Source of the DNA: Chrysopilus asiliformis
Taxonomy: Eukaryota > Arthropoda > Insecta > Diptera > Rhagionidae
Assembly: GCA_964034945.1 (NCBI GenBank)
Contig: OZ035961.1
Coordinates: forward strand, 41,258,184 to 41,322,183
Direction of reading: 5' to 3'
DNA length: 64,000 nt
The position numbers and the translations under genes are program-made. Within the stretch, counting starts at the first letter, position 1, and the number at the start of each line of letters is the position of its first letter. The notes under the pieces were generated by a model. It worked only from the letters and a program-made list of their open reading frames with translations, searched no databases and was not told the origin of the DNA. Below are positions 21,013 to 32,767 of this stretch, piece by piece.

Positions 21013-21305
21013 CCCTTTCGGTATTTTGATGCCATATGGCATTATGCTAAAAAATTTGAATTGTCTTATTATTTATTTATTTTCAACACTCTATTCTCAT
21101 TCAGTACACCATTAAGTGCATTTCTGACCCAATTTTGATTTTTTGAGTAAAAAGCTGGACCACAGTGGACGTATTTGAAAAAAATTAAAATTTTTAATTT
21201 TTTTTTTTTTTTTTTTGTTTTAAATGAATACTAATAGCTTAAACATCATTAATTTGTATACAGAGTATTTGTAAAACCCATAGAAAAAAACATGTGCCGA
21301 AAGGG
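21013..21305. mobile_element. piggyBac-type MITE, 293 bp
   Basis: Ends CCCTTTCGGTA and TGCCGAAAGGG are inverted and flanked on both sides by TTAA (21009-21012, 21306-21309), the obligatory piggyBac target. The interior holds a T-run and no frame. Confidence 0.8.
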
Positions 21306-21639
21306 TTAAGTTAGCAGTATTCGAGTTAGATAAATTTTCAAATTATTCATTGATACTAAAAATCCTCAATTTTTTCGTGTTTCCCCAGTGGCAATTGTTG
21401 GGCAAATCTACTTTTTATACACTTTCTATAACTTTCAATTTGGGGTAGATGTTTTAAATTTTCTAGCATTTTTTGATACACTTCCATGTATTGTACACAT
21501 TACAGTCTGGGCGGAATTTCAAAATTCTGATGTCAAAATTGATTTACATTTGGACCGGAAGATGATGTACGGATAATGAAGTGATCCTTTTTCATAAAAA
21601 ACTCAAAAAAAAACGGTTGTTGTGGGTTTTTGTGGTTCA

Positions 21640-21720
21640 TGATTCTGAATATGATGCCAAAATTTTAAAATTCAGACCGGAAGGTCCTGTAAGGATAATG
21701 ACATGATCCTTTTTCGGAAC
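21640..21720 (+). repeat. Single dispersed copy of the 121-bp unit
   Basis: Contains GATTCTGAATATGATGCC, AAAATTCAGACCGGAAGG and TCCTGTAAGGATAATGA, matching the array at 16930-17925 read on the other strand. Confidence 0.7.
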
Positions 21721-22015
21721 AGAATCTATACAAAAAAATATATTACACCGCTTAATTATTGCAAAATTTCAAATTTCTTTTATTTAAAGACTAAAAATGA
21801 CGAAATAAAAAAATTTGGTGTATACAAATATAAAAAAAAATAAAAAAAAAATTAAAAAAACAAAAAAAAGTTTAAATTCAAAACAAAAAAAAAGAAATAT
21901 GTAAAAAATACGAAAAATTTATTAAAAAAGGCGTAAAAACAAGTTCTTTTTAAAACATATATACTTTCCAAATGCACTCAGAATAAAATAATTTTGTTGC
22001 GTTTTAATTTTCTAA

Positions 22016-22591
22016 GACCCCGTTAACACCTGCATTTTATTCAGCATTTATTTCGCAAATTTTATTTAATCAGCAAAAGTTTACAAAATTTGAAGTTATT
22101 TGAATTTATTGTGGGAATTTTCTATGAAAAAAATTCAGGTTGCATTTGAATAAAGTACACGATATACGGAAAAAATGCTGATATTCCAGAATAAAATTCC
22201 GGCATAAATTCGTTGTTAAAATTTGTATTAAACGAATCGCTTTTTGTACAAGTATTTGCGAAGAAATTCTAAAGGTATACCAAGATTTCACTTTTGAATT
22301 TATTCAATTCAGTTTTTTTCAATGTGTGTGAAAATGCAATGTCACTTTTGATTGTGTGAACGAGCTTCAATTTTATTCAATAAATTCCGCGTTGAATTTT
22401 ATTCTTGTTTATTCCAAAAATTCGATTCTTAATGTAAACGTATGTGAATTTTATTTTAGTGATTTATTCTCGAGACTCGTTTTAGTAAAAAACTTCGGGA
22501 ATTTTGTGTCGTTATGTAAAAGGTTGTAAGACTTAAATTTAGTGTCACAAAATAAATTTTGCTCAATAAAATGTCAGATGTAAACGTGGCC
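22016..22591. mobile_element. Harbinger-type MITE, 576 bp
   Basis: Left end GACCCCGTTAACACCTGCAT and the reverse of the right end, GGCCACGTTTACATCTGACA, both followed by TTTTATT; 3-bp target duplication TAA at 22013-22015 and 22592-22594. Interior is AT-rich with many AATTTTATT and TTTATTC words. No gene. Confidence 0.75.
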
Positions 22592-23027
22592 TAACATGTG
22601 GAAAATGAAAGTACTTGGCTTTCGTGGCACTATGTAAAAGTAGTGAAAACAATAAACTGAAAATTTAGCAATGAGATTTCTTTTTTAAAAATATGTTAGA
22701 AAATTAATTAAAATGCAATAAAATTATTTTATTATTTTGATTGCATTTAGAAAGTCTATATATATTTGATAAAAAAATTCGAAAAATTTATAAGGGGGTG
22801 TCCTTACAATGAACTCCATTCAAAAAAATCAAGAAAAAGCGTCGGGGGGTAGGTCGGAAAGCTGAAAATGAGCGTGACATGTTTTATGGGCTGGAATTAA
22901 GGACAAAATATTTTCATTTTGCCTGCCCCCCTCCCCTCCCCCACGCGTTCCAGCATTCTTCGCAAAACCGGCGCCTGATTTTAAACAAGTCTGGACTTCC
23001 CATAAATCAACTTCTCGAGACTACTTT

Positions 23028-23314
23028 GACTGTGTTTACATTAGGACTCATTTTGAGGCGGCACGTCTTTCGCTCCGGCCAAGTGTAGGTGAGGGACACA
23101 GTGGGGAGGGAAACCAAAAAGAGCGAACGAAGTTTAGATTCACTTAAAATTATCGGTTGCAAAACGGTTTTTGAGTCTGGTCGTTGAAACCTGTGTCTTT
23201 AGTTTTGTTGATGAAACCGGTTTAGCGAATGAAGATGAAGCGAACCGTGTTCACACGACAAAGAAATGAGGAATGACGTGCCGCCTCAAAATCAGTCCTA
23301 ATGTAAACACAGTC
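23028..23314. mobile_element. MITE with about 40-bp terminal inverted repeats
   Basis: Left GACTGTGTTTACATTAGGAC, then TCATTTTGAGGCGGCACGTC; the right end is its inverse with two or three changes. Interior 23070-23270 has no frame. The target duplication is not evident, so superfamily is open; the GTTTACA word is shared with the Harbinger-type MITEs nearby. Confidence 0.8.
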
Positions 23315-23319
23315 TATGA

Positions 23320-24440
23320 AAGGAAAAATTACGAACACTTCAAATTTTAAAGTCCAAACATTTCAAATAACAGCATTTTTTATACAACTCAATTACAATC
23401 AAATTAATTTACCATAGGCTCACATTTTTATTTTATTTCTATTACTTTATTGCATTGCAACAGTGGCTTTACCCTATTTCTTGTTTATGGCATCGTATAT
23501 TTTACGGCCGCGTGATCCTTTTTTCCTTCGTGATTGCCACAAGGGGATTTTAGCGCGGTGTCATATCTTCAAACATTGAATAAAATTTCATACTCACGAA
23601 TTTGTAAAAGCAGGAAGAAAATTCTTTCAAATTCTCATTCATTCATTCAGTCACAGAAGTATTAAAACAGGTATAGTGCGAAAGGTAGGTAGGTAGGAAT
23701 AGATATTCCAATTCAGCTATGGATTCAGAGTTTTTTTTAAATATTATGAGTTTATACGGAATTCCTATCTGGCCGATGCAATAGAAATGGAATCTAGTAC
23801 AGGTTTCTGACTCTGTACTTGTTTCGAAGCTTTATATTTGTTTTTGTTAATGGATGATATGTTGTTTCATTTCACCATCTAGTCGTCTTTTTCTTGCTCA
23901 AGTTTTTCCCTTATACCTTCTATAAGCTATGCCAATTGCATTTTGTTGATCGCGTCACTGTGAGCATCGTACTGGTATTCGACGTTTTGTTCAAATCCAC
24001 TGACTGCAATAATGATGATGTCGACTATGATAGGATATGCTTAGCAGCATGAATTCAATTTCAAAAATCTCATATCATAGCAGTAGTTTTCTGCCGCCAT
24101 AAGAACAGATCCCGAAACAGGAGCCAGGAATAAAAATCCTTTTAACCATGTCGGATAATGGAAATTCCCATCAAAGTTTCAAACAAAGAGATAGTTCCAT
24201 CATAGTCGCTTCTTCATGCCCCTTTTCTTTAAGATTCGGATAAATTTGCTTTATATTTTCGTTATTTAGTTTTTCAATTGAGATCAGTCAGCCATAGCAA
24301 GTGCATTGGATTAAAATAAACAACTGGGTTTATGTATTCTTTATCCAGAATGCAGTTTTATCTGAATTATACACAAACTTATATCAGGCATTCACCTATT
24401 TTACACAGGCTTCGTGTAACACATTGCAAAAGAAACATAA
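23320..24440. other. No recognisable feature
   Basis: AT-rich sequence with a short GTAGGTAGGTAGG run near 23685 and no protein-like frame. Confidence 0.4.
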
Positions 24441-24445
24441 ATATA

Positions 24446-25032
24446 GGGTGACCATATTTTTTTTGTGTGAATCTGGGACAGATTCATGGTGGGGACAGTA
24501 GGAGGGTGGAGGGGCGGGGGCTGGCGACAAAGTGTGAATAAATGTTTCATGCTTCATAACTAAATACGACAGAAATTGCGCCGCAGGCAAAAAGAAAAAA
24601 AAAACTTTCAGAGGAAAAAACCTAACATTACGCTGCACGCAAACCTTTAAGGGAAAAAAACAACAGAAATTGCGCCGCAGGCACATTTTTAGAAAAAAAA
24701 ACTTCCCACTATTGAAAGTATTGATTATTATTTGAATTGTTTTATCAACTCGATCACAACATTAACATTTAAAAAACTGACCAGTAGGTGAGTTAATTTG
24801 CGAGGAATATTAAGAATTTTTTTAAGCAAAAAGCGCTAGATGTAGAGATTTCTGAAGAAATTGCACCCCAGGCAAAAATTTTTGTGTTTCGAGATCCATT
24901 TTTTTACTGGTTAAGAAATTACAACTCTAGATTGCACAATTCCGGGACAAAAATTCAGTTTCCGGAATGCCGACACGGCATGCCTAAATCAGGGACTCTC
25001 CTGGCCATTCCGGGACGTATTGTCACCATATA
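24446..25032. repeat. GGGTGACCAT element with GCGCCGCAGGC motifs, copy 1
   Basis: Begins GGGTGACCATATTTTTTTTG and ends near GGGACGTATTGTCACCATAT, an imperfect inverted pair. The word GAAATTGCGCCGCAGGC occurs at about 24571 and 24664, with weaker versions near 24640 and 24858. The element resembles hAT-type sequences starting TAGGGTGACCA, but no 8-bp target duplication is clear. Confidence 0.55.
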
Positions 25033-25034
25033 TA

Positions 25035-25640
25035 AGTATGTAGTATCCAGGCGACATCGCGAAAGGTTCTCTTACCGTGAATCGTTTTTATGGTTCCACG
25101 TTTCAAGACGGAGAGGCGATTCTTTCGGATAGCGTTTTAGCATACTTTAAACGAGCAAAAATAACAAGCAATTGAATATCCAACAAAAGATACTTTTGGT
25201 AAAGCTTTAACTATCAGGTATCTGTTACACACAGTGTTGTTGTAACTTTAAAGAATTTCAATTGTCGCTACGTTGCTTTTATAATAATAATAGTGAACTT
25301 AGAAAGCCCTTTAAAGTGCACATCGCAGTCTGTTACATAGATATTTTTTTGTTGCTGGATTTTCAACAAAATGTGTATTATTTCCACCATTTTCACACTT
25401 AAATTGTGTACCAAAAAGCAATTGTGAGAAAATGGCACTATTCTGGATTGAGAAAAATGGGTAGATAAATAAGGCGGGTCAGTGAACTACACAGAAACAA
25501 TATTAATATTTTTTGAATGGAAATTTATTTTTGCTATGTACTCTTATTTTCCTATTTTATACAACTTTGAAAATTTCTGTCATTGAGAAGTTAGTTCCTA
25601 TACCTAAGCTTTTTAAAACATTTGAATTCTATCCTTTTTA
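25035..25640. other. No recognisable feature
   Basis: No repeat match or protein-like frame found. Confidence 0.4.
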
Positions 25641-25641
25641 T

Positions 25642-26145
25642 ACCCGTATGGTGAAACCAAAGGGTATATTAAATTTGCCTTACCGTTTGTAACGCCGAGA
25701 TTCCGTCATCACACACAAAAATTAATTACACCAGTGTGTTTAGAATGATAAAAAAAGTTGAATTTAGCATGTCCGTCTGTCCGTCCGTCCGTCTGTCTGT
25801 CCGTCCGTCCGTTCGTTCGTCCGTCCGTCCGGATTGCGGGCGCACGGATTGAGCTAGAGACTTGAAATTTTACGCAGATTCGTTTTTCGTGAAATGCAAG
25901 ACTAAGTTCGTTAATGGACAAAAATGGACCTGCATCTTATCAAAAAAGTGCAAGAACAAAAGTTATGATTCTACATAAAACTCCCATACATCAAAATTCG
26001 ATTGGAATAAATTTTAAGAAATCTATTTGAAAAGTTTGACATCAAAGTGAAATTTTGATACAACTGTTGGCCGTTCACTTAAATCACCATACGGGTTTTC
26101 AATAATTGCCATATTGGCAATTATAGCTTTTGTTATGTTTTTGCA
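25642..26145 (+). repeat. Dispersed repeat R, copy with inverted ACCCGTATGGTGA words
   Basis: Starts ACCCGTATGGTGAAACC, AAAGGGTATATTAA, continues through CACACAAAAATTAATTACAC, a CCGTCCGTCTGTC core (25770-25830), GAGCTAGAGACTTGAAATTT and CATACATCAAAATTCG, reaches TCACCATACGGGT at 26084-26096, and ends with AATTGCCATATTGGCAATT. The same order is found in reverse at 54141-54696. Confidence 0.8.
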
Positions 26146-26322
26146 AGCATTTGGGGTGTTTTGATTTTTTCGTATTGTCAAAGTTAATGTTTACTTGTTA
26201 AGAACTTTTCTTACATGTCTCCACATGAACCTCGCGATTGATCAGCCATTCGCCTTCCCAATATGCTACTGAAGCAAATTGGTAAGCTTCTTCTAAACCT
26301 TTTAAAACGGAAATAACTCCTA

Positions 26323-26594
26323 CACTCAGAAAAATGGAGGCTAACTCGACGACCTACATACGGCGTAATTGGCCTCAGGCAGGCGCGCGTTCGCCCGCAT
26401 GTGGGCAAGTAAAACTGAGTTGACCTGTGGTCGGAGAAATTCTGAAATTAAGCCATCAGCAGGTGAAGTAGGGCATTGGGAGCTGCACGAGTTGACCTTA
26501 GATAGGTTAACTCTGACCGCTACCTGGCTTACAGAAACCTCTGTAAGGTCAGAGTTAACCTGACAAAAAGTTGACCTGGACATTTTTCTGAGTG
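26323..26594. mobile_element. TA-flanked MITE (CACTCAGAAAAATG), copy 2, 272 bp
   Basis: Same length and termini as the copy at 15205, differing at only a handful of positions by eye, and flanked by TA at 26321-26322 and 26595-26596. The near identity of two copies 11 kb apart indicates recent amplification. Confidence 0.88.
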
Positions 26595-26959
26595 TAAAAG
26601 GAGTTCGAGTGAGAGAGATAGATTATGTGTGTAGAGCTGATATGCTCAGCCCATAAGCACTTAGGCCACAGATATCGGAATTAGAATAGATATCGTGTTT
26701 TGCTATCTCAAATAGGCCACTGAAATTTCAAAATATTATTATGGGGAAAGGAGATAAATATATAATGCTTCGTTTTGGAATATAGAATGTTTGTAGTTCA
26801 CTTAAAAGCTAAAATTCATTTTTAATTTGAAACTTGATAAATGCAAAGTTGGCAATTCTGGATTCATTTCACTATGGTATGCAAATAAATTTTAGGCTTA
26901 TGAAAATAGAGAAAGCATTAGTGTTTTTGGCCCATTTCTTTATACGGGCTTTTCAAGTA

Positions 26960-27290
26960 AGGCGCATTCTATGGGATATATTTCTGTGACTTAGGCCAAC
27001 AGTTGGGTCCATTGTGCTTATATGGTGAAAGGAACTGGCTCCTACTAGTTTATTCAGACATGAATCTCTTGGATCCACTAATGAATCTATGAATATTATT
27101 CGGAGGGATCTTACCGATGTCCAATGGATTTAAGAAACGACTTCCTAAAGTGTTTAGTCTGCGGTTCTGAAAGAACGGACACAAGCAAAGAAAGTGTTCT
27201 GCAGTTTCTTCCTCTGCGTCGCATAGGTTGCATGAGGGATCGCTCGAAAGTCTAATGTTGTAAAGGTGGTAGTTGAGTTCGAGTGAACTT
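26960..27290 (-). pseudogene. LINE ORF2 C-terminal relic and 3' UTR
   Basis: On the minus strand, ending at a TAA at 27050-27052, the frame contains LNYHLYNIRLSSDPSCNLCD, then AEEETAEHFLCLCPFFQNRR, the zinc-binding end of I/LOA/Jockey-type LINEs. The downstream part has CACAATGGACC and TTGGCCTAAGT, matching CACAATGGGCC and GGCCTCCGAGT after the stop of the LINE at 6660, so both have related 3' UTRs. It is 5'-truncated; no target duplication was found. Confidence 0.7.
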
Positions 27291-27294
27291 TTGC

Positions 27295-29450
27295 CTCCTT
27301 TTTCGGGATTAATTCAAAATTGAGGTCAAAACGGTGTTGAAATGAGTATTTAGTTCCTTAAACCATAAACGTTAAAAAAAACTCCGCGCTACGGTGTTAA
27401 TAGGTAGCCGGCCCCCCGAACTGAGTCAATCGCTATACGCCCTGACGACGTGCGGGAAAATAAAAATTGTAAATTGAAAAGTTGTTTGGAATGTTTTCAT
27501 ATATGAATTGTAAAATCCAAATAAATCTGTGTTGAAATAATTTGATACGCAGATATATATACATTTTTAAAGAAGTGTAAATTGATGCTTTAATACTTTG
27601 AACAACGACCCAAAAAGATATTTTCAAAGAATTTTCACTTTATTATGCATACTCATGTCAAAATGTATAAATGAATAAAATCGTAGATAAGAATTCTTAT
27701 AGCATTACCCACTGACTGGCATTTAATGATCTCATGACAATATCGCGGGAATTATAAAATGAAATAAAAACCCTTCATCTCAGAAAGGTTATCATTGTCT
27801 TATGGTCGAATGACTAAGATCAAATAACTTCAGACAACTTTTGCTTTGATATTTTTGCACAGTTTCCCATCTCTTTGGTTTTGAATTGAATTGAATTGAA
27901 GAAGACTGGTGCCAGTCGCTGTCAACAACATATCGTCATCACATAACAATCGTTGGCTCTTTGGGTTCAGAACTCCTCCCCAATTATCTATAAAAGAAAG
28001 AAAGGAAGGTAAAAAAAGGAGGAAAATATTGAGAAACATTCACCATAAAAACAAAATCTCAGCAGCCCGTTAATGATTCAAGATTTGATGCTCCACTCCT
28101 TAAATGTTCTTGCAACGTTGCCGATCAAACGATTCAAGTTGAAAAATTCACAAAAACCATAAGAAATAAAAAATATCGTTTGATGTGGCATCATCGTCTT
28201 CACGATTTTTACATGCCGAGACTGTAATCTTATGCTATCAGCCGGCATAGATGTTGCAGAAATTTTACTATTATTATTATTATTAACTCATTATACATAT
28301 TTCTGCTAGGTTTTTAATCTTATTCTTGTGGTGGTAGTTGGGCGAATAGTGCACCTCAAATCTCTACAAAGTCTTCGCATAAATCAGTTTGATTCTTTTT
28401 TGTTATTAAATTTTATGATATGCTCCCACTTTAAAAGGTATAATTGTTACTATGCAACATAAAAGGAAAAGAATAATACGATAAAAGTTCCTTAAAGCAA
28501 TTAAAATTTTCATGCTTAAGGACTCAGTCAGAAAATTCTGCTAAGACTTTTTCTCTCTTTATGGCTCGGCCTTTTTATGCAAATGTATTTATTTTTGGTT
28601 GTTAAGGGTTATATTAACCTTTTGGCGTTATTAAGTACCAGGTGAGCCTATTGTCTTGCCTTGTTAAAAAAAAAACTTCTATCCAATTGCGAAGAATTGA
28701 AGTAAATTTGTTAATTTCTTGTAGTTGAATGGAATCTCTTTTCACTTTTAATGCGCTTACTTTTTAAATTAAAGCTTAATTATTCATACACCTTTTATTC
28801 TGTTCATCTGCTTCTTAAGTGGATTTCGTTTTTCTGCACCCCTTCTTTATTAATAAAATAAGACAAACGATGGAGGTAAAAGATGTGATGAGAAAGGTTC
28901 AAGGTGACCAGCAAGGTTGCCAAAATAAGACAAATCCATATGGATTTTGTCCTTTGTGTCATGTCTTCAGCTTGAGGATAATTATAGTACTATAAGAGAG
29001 GAAAACTAAATTAAAATATCTTTTCGAGTAATAAAAGATTTTTTTGTCGAGCTATATTATATTAAAAATACCTTTCTTCATAATAATCGTTGGACGGAAT
29101 AAAGAAACTTTCTTTCAAAGCTTTTACAGAATTTAATTTTTTGTTAAATAAATATTCAAAAGAAGAGAATATTTTGTCGCGTTAAATTAGGTCAAGGAAA
29201 TGCTGAAGAGTTCTTAGAAGTTTTGAGGAAAACATAAAATTGGAATATTTTAAAAATATAAAAAGTTTCATCATTGGAAGATTAATTTCACTTTAATATG
29301 AAGGAATGTTAGATTAAGTCAATCTCACATTTCAATATGAATAATTAGGATTGCAGGTCATCAAAATATAACAAAAGTCGAGAAATCCCAATAGATTTCA
29401 CTGGTTTTTATCGACTAATGGTTAAACACAATCGGAGTAAATAAATTGGA
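27295..29450. other. No recognisable gene
   Basis: AT-rich DNA with a short TGAAT run near 27885-27900. No repeat shared with the rest of the window and no protein-like frame. Confidence 0.4.
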
Positions 29451-29456
29451 AATAGG

Positions 29457-29790
29457 AGTGACCATACGTCCCGGAATCGCCGGGATAGTCCCGGATTTAA
29501 GCATTTTATCCCGGCATTCCGAAAAATAAACTTTTGTTCCGAATTAATCGATTTATTCTTGAAATTTAAAATTTCGCCTGCAGCGCAGTTTTTTCATAAA
29601 TTTCTACCTCCATATTGTCTTTATTTTAAAAAATCACCTGCGGCGCATTTTATATTTGATTATGACATATATTTTTCTCTAAAAATTTGATCTGTTGCGT
29701 AACTTCTGTTGTGCTCTAAAAAATACCAGAAAAAGTGTCCGAAAACTTCACTTCTTTTGGCAAATAGTTGGGACGTATGATAGTTTTTCT
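29457..29790. repeat. GTGACCATACGTCCCGG element with CTGCGGCGCA motifs, copy 2
   Basis: Starts GTGACCATACGTCCCGG; contains TCGCCTGCAGCGCAG and TCACCTGCGGCGCATTT, the reverse complement of the GCGCCGCAGGC motif at 24.5 kb; a GGGACGTATGATAG word near 29771 may be its other end. Confidence 0.55.
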
Positions 29791-30004
29791 ACTAAAACTA
29801 TTAAAAATTTCTCCTTCCTCATCTGAGTGCGGGTATGATTCAGTTTTGTGGCTTTCTAAATCCATCGTCAAAATATTTGAAATATATTTGTATATTTGAA
29901 ATATTTTCTTGATATTTTTACCGATTTTTTAAGCTCTGAAGATACATTGATTCGGTTTTAATGATACGCCTTTTACTGGAATTTTAAAATTATAGCATAT
30001 TCTA

Positions 30005-30075
30005 TAAGTGACAGTGTATAGAGCATTCAGCCTATTAGCTAAAGGTCAAGGGTTCGAACACCGTCTAGGGTATTT
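30005..30075 (+). ncRNA. tRNA-like fragment (possible tRNA pseudogene or SINE head)
   Basis: The order TATAGAGCATTC, a short anticodon-arm-like AGC...GCT, AAAGGTCAAGGGTTCGAACA and CCGTC matches the D-loop to T-arm region of tRNAs with a box-B-like GGTTCGAAC. The arms pair poorly and the acceptor stem is not convincing. A T-run follows. A functional tRNA is unlikely. Confidence 0.3.
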
Positions 30076-30180
30076 TAATGCCACTCAACTTTTTTTTATC
30101 GAAATTGGTAGTGATAGTTTATTGTTTGGTACTCAAGACATTATCAAGACTGTTCTAACGATCTTTGGTGTTATTTGGTT

Positions 30181-30279
30181 TTTTTTTTTATAGTTTTAGG
30201 CTTAGGGGAAGACCCTTTAATACAGAAGCACAGCTCAGGATGGTCGGAAGAACGAAAGGAGATGTCGGTTTATGTTCTC
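30181..30279 (-). mobile_element. 99-bp 5'-truncated LINE end
   Basis: Reverse complement reads GAGAACATAAACCGACATCT and on to CTTCCCCTAAGCC, matching the LINE at 52.2-52.55 kb, then ends in an A-tail. A 7-bp direct repeat TTTGGTT flanks it (30174-30180 and 30280-30286). It carries only the last few codons and the 3' UTR. Confidence 0.85.
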
Positions 30280-30452
30280 TTTGGTTGCAATATAACCATC
30301 CATGGCTTACAATCTACATGAAAATGCAGGTGCGCGTAGCAAGGAAGAAAAATTATTTTGAAACTCCAATTAAGCAGGTCAAATTCCACTTCAGAATCAT
30401 GTCCCATAGACAGATAATCAATCTATGACCCTCACGGTGATATACTGTATAA

Positions 30453-30720
30453 CTAGGGTGACCATACGTCCCGGATTTAGTCATGTTGTCCCAACTTCCA
30501 GGAAACTAAACTTTTGTCCCGGATTTTTTAAATTTGTGTGATAATCTTTCAAACGCTAGAAAAAACGATCACTATTTCGACTCGAGATTGCTCCAAAAAT
30601 AATTAATTTTTCGTCTGCGGCGCATTTTTTCAACAATTTTTTTACATAAGGCGCATTATCCCAAAGATTTGGCCCGCGGCGCATTTCTATTTATTGGTAT
30701 TGTTATGATTTGCGTTGCGA
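30453..30720. repeat. TAGGGTGACCATACGTCCCGG element, copy 3
   Basis: Starts TAGGGTGACCATACGTCCCG and contains TCTGCGGCGCATTTT, AAGGCGCATTA and CCCGCGGCGCATTTC. A terminus of the same kind in reverse (CAGTGTGACCC, GGCTACCCTA) lies at 32820-32866 and could be the partner end of this copy, with two Harbinger-type MITEs nested between them. Confidence 0.5.
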
Positions 30721-31510
30721 CTATTTATAAAAACAAAAGAGTGCAAAAATTTAAATTAATTTTCGCTTGGAACTGTGTGTCTCTTGATTTAAAGAAATTG
30801 ATTTAAAACCATACGGGTGTAAAATTTCGCCTGCTTTTAAATAAATAAAATTTGCAGCGTGGAAGTTTAGCAAATTGATTTGACTAGATAGTAGAATATT
30901 GTTAGTGGATTTTTGAAAAAAAAACGACAAATGAAATGAAGCAAAAAGATTTACTGACTTTACAATAAACATGCAGAACTTTGAATATCTCTCTTTAAAG
31001 ACATTTTTCACAAAAAATGCCTAGCCTAGACCAGAGCAACTTAATAACTAGAGTGGTGTCAATCGTAACTCTTCTTCAACTGTTCAAATGTTCAAATTTG
31101 AAGGAACTTTTCTTTTCTATTTTTTAAGCAATTACGTGATTTAAATTTTTGTTAACTGTCAAAAAATAAGCAATATTTCCATGTTAATAGAGGTTATAGT
31201 TTCCATGTTAAGAGGTCTACATATATTATAATGGATCTGTGATCACAAAAAAAATATTTTGAAACAAAGTGGCAAAAGCTAATTTTAAATTGCCACACAC
31301 TGGTTATAAAGTGGCTTCAGCCTAGACGGAAACTGATTCTGTCTCCTTAAAACAACAGCAAGAATTTGATCTCACTTCGTTTGACACCATTAAAGTTTAA
31401 GACAGAACAAAGCTCGTCCAGGTAGCTTTCAAATCGTAACGTAAAAATCAAAAAGCTCATTTCATTGTTTTGAAGAAAAAACGTAAATTTTTTTCGATCG
31501 TCAGGCGTTA

Positions 31511-31971
31511 AGGCGGAAACAGATTTGCGGATTTTTGGGCTTTGGGCTTCGGGTTCAGCTTTGGACTTTGTTGGCTTCGTCGGCTTCAACTTTCATTCGA
31601 ACACAATTGCAACTTTGACAAATAATTCAAAATTCTTCATATTTATTCATATTTATTTGATAATTCTTCCTTTTCGCATTTCTGTATTCCTTGTTTTTTT
31701 TTTTTATTATAAAGAATTTCATTTTCTTGCACTATATTTATCAACTTTTCTTCAACCATTTTCAATGACAATCATTTACTCACAAAAAAGGTTAGGTTAA
31801 AGTTGTCAAAGCCGACCGTAGAGAGTAGAGCTACTACGACTTCGACTTCGGCTTCACCGGCTTTGCAACTTTGCTATTGTGTTCCATTACGTTGAAAAGC
31901 ATTGAGTCTACAGAACTGTCAAAGCTGAAGCCGAAGCTGAAGTCCACAAAGCCGCAATTCTGTTTCCACCT
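31511..31971. mobile_element. Harbinger-type MITE, 461 bp
   Basis: Ends AGGCGGAAACAGATTTGCGG and, inverted, AGGTGGAAACAGAATTGCGG; target duplication TTA at 31508-31510 and 31972-31974. Subterminal GGCTTCGGCTT-type words occur in both orientations. Noncoding. Confidence 0.82.
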
Positions 31972-32004
31972 TTAAACACCTGAGGACAGAAAACAAATTT
32001 CATT

Positions 32005-32602
32005 GGGTGCATTCAGCGACCTGAGCCGCTGAGCATCGCTCTAGAGCGAAAAAGATGCGCAATCGCTACAGAGCGGCTCAACTGAGCAGCTCACATTTTT
32101 TCTGAGCGTAAAAGAACTCCGCTCAGTAGCTGAGCGAATGTCAAATGAAGAATTACATAACCTCAATTCATGTGTAAAAATGACGACGGAAATAAATGGT
32201 GTTATTTATAATATTTATAGTTATTTATGTTATTTATAATACGGGAAGCTTCACGGAAGTTCTTGCTGAGCAAACGGGAATGGAAATAGTCGGCGTTGCG
32301 GAAAATGTTGGCGAAAGAGTCCCGGTTTCTTTTAGGCTTCGAACTTCGAATTCATGTAACTTCAAAATGAGTATTACATTCCTCAACCAACATTGCGATT
32401 TAACATATCTGACGCGCAAATACCGAATATTGTGGAAATAATTATATCTCGGTCTATCTTCCACTATAACCCCGAATATTTTGACAGTTTTATGTGCGCG
32501 GCTCAGTAGCTGTGTATTCAGTAAACACTGAGCGGCTCAGCTGAGCGGTTTTTTGACACATACTGAGCCGCTCCAGAGCGGCTCGGGTCGCTGAATGCAC
32601 CC
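32005..32602. mobile_element. MITE with GGGTGCATTCAGCGACC termini, 598 bp
   Basis: Inverted ends GGGTGCATTCAGCGACCTGA and GGGTGCATTCAGCGACCCGA with a 3-bp duplication ATT (32002-32004, 32603-32605). GAGCGGCTC and GAGCCGCTC words fill both subterminal zones. A middle frame of about 80 codons has no known motif. Probably Harbinger-related. Confidence 0.78.
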
Positions 32603-32767
32603 ATTGTATATTTACATTTTTCATTTTCTCATAATCATTTTTAAGTGCAACAATTTTTTTAATTTTTTTTACAAAAGCATTTGTTAATGAAGATTTTAAT
32701 GTATTGTTTTAGCATATCTTAATGGATTTAAAATAGACTAGACCCTGTCGAGGCTGTGTATAACGTA

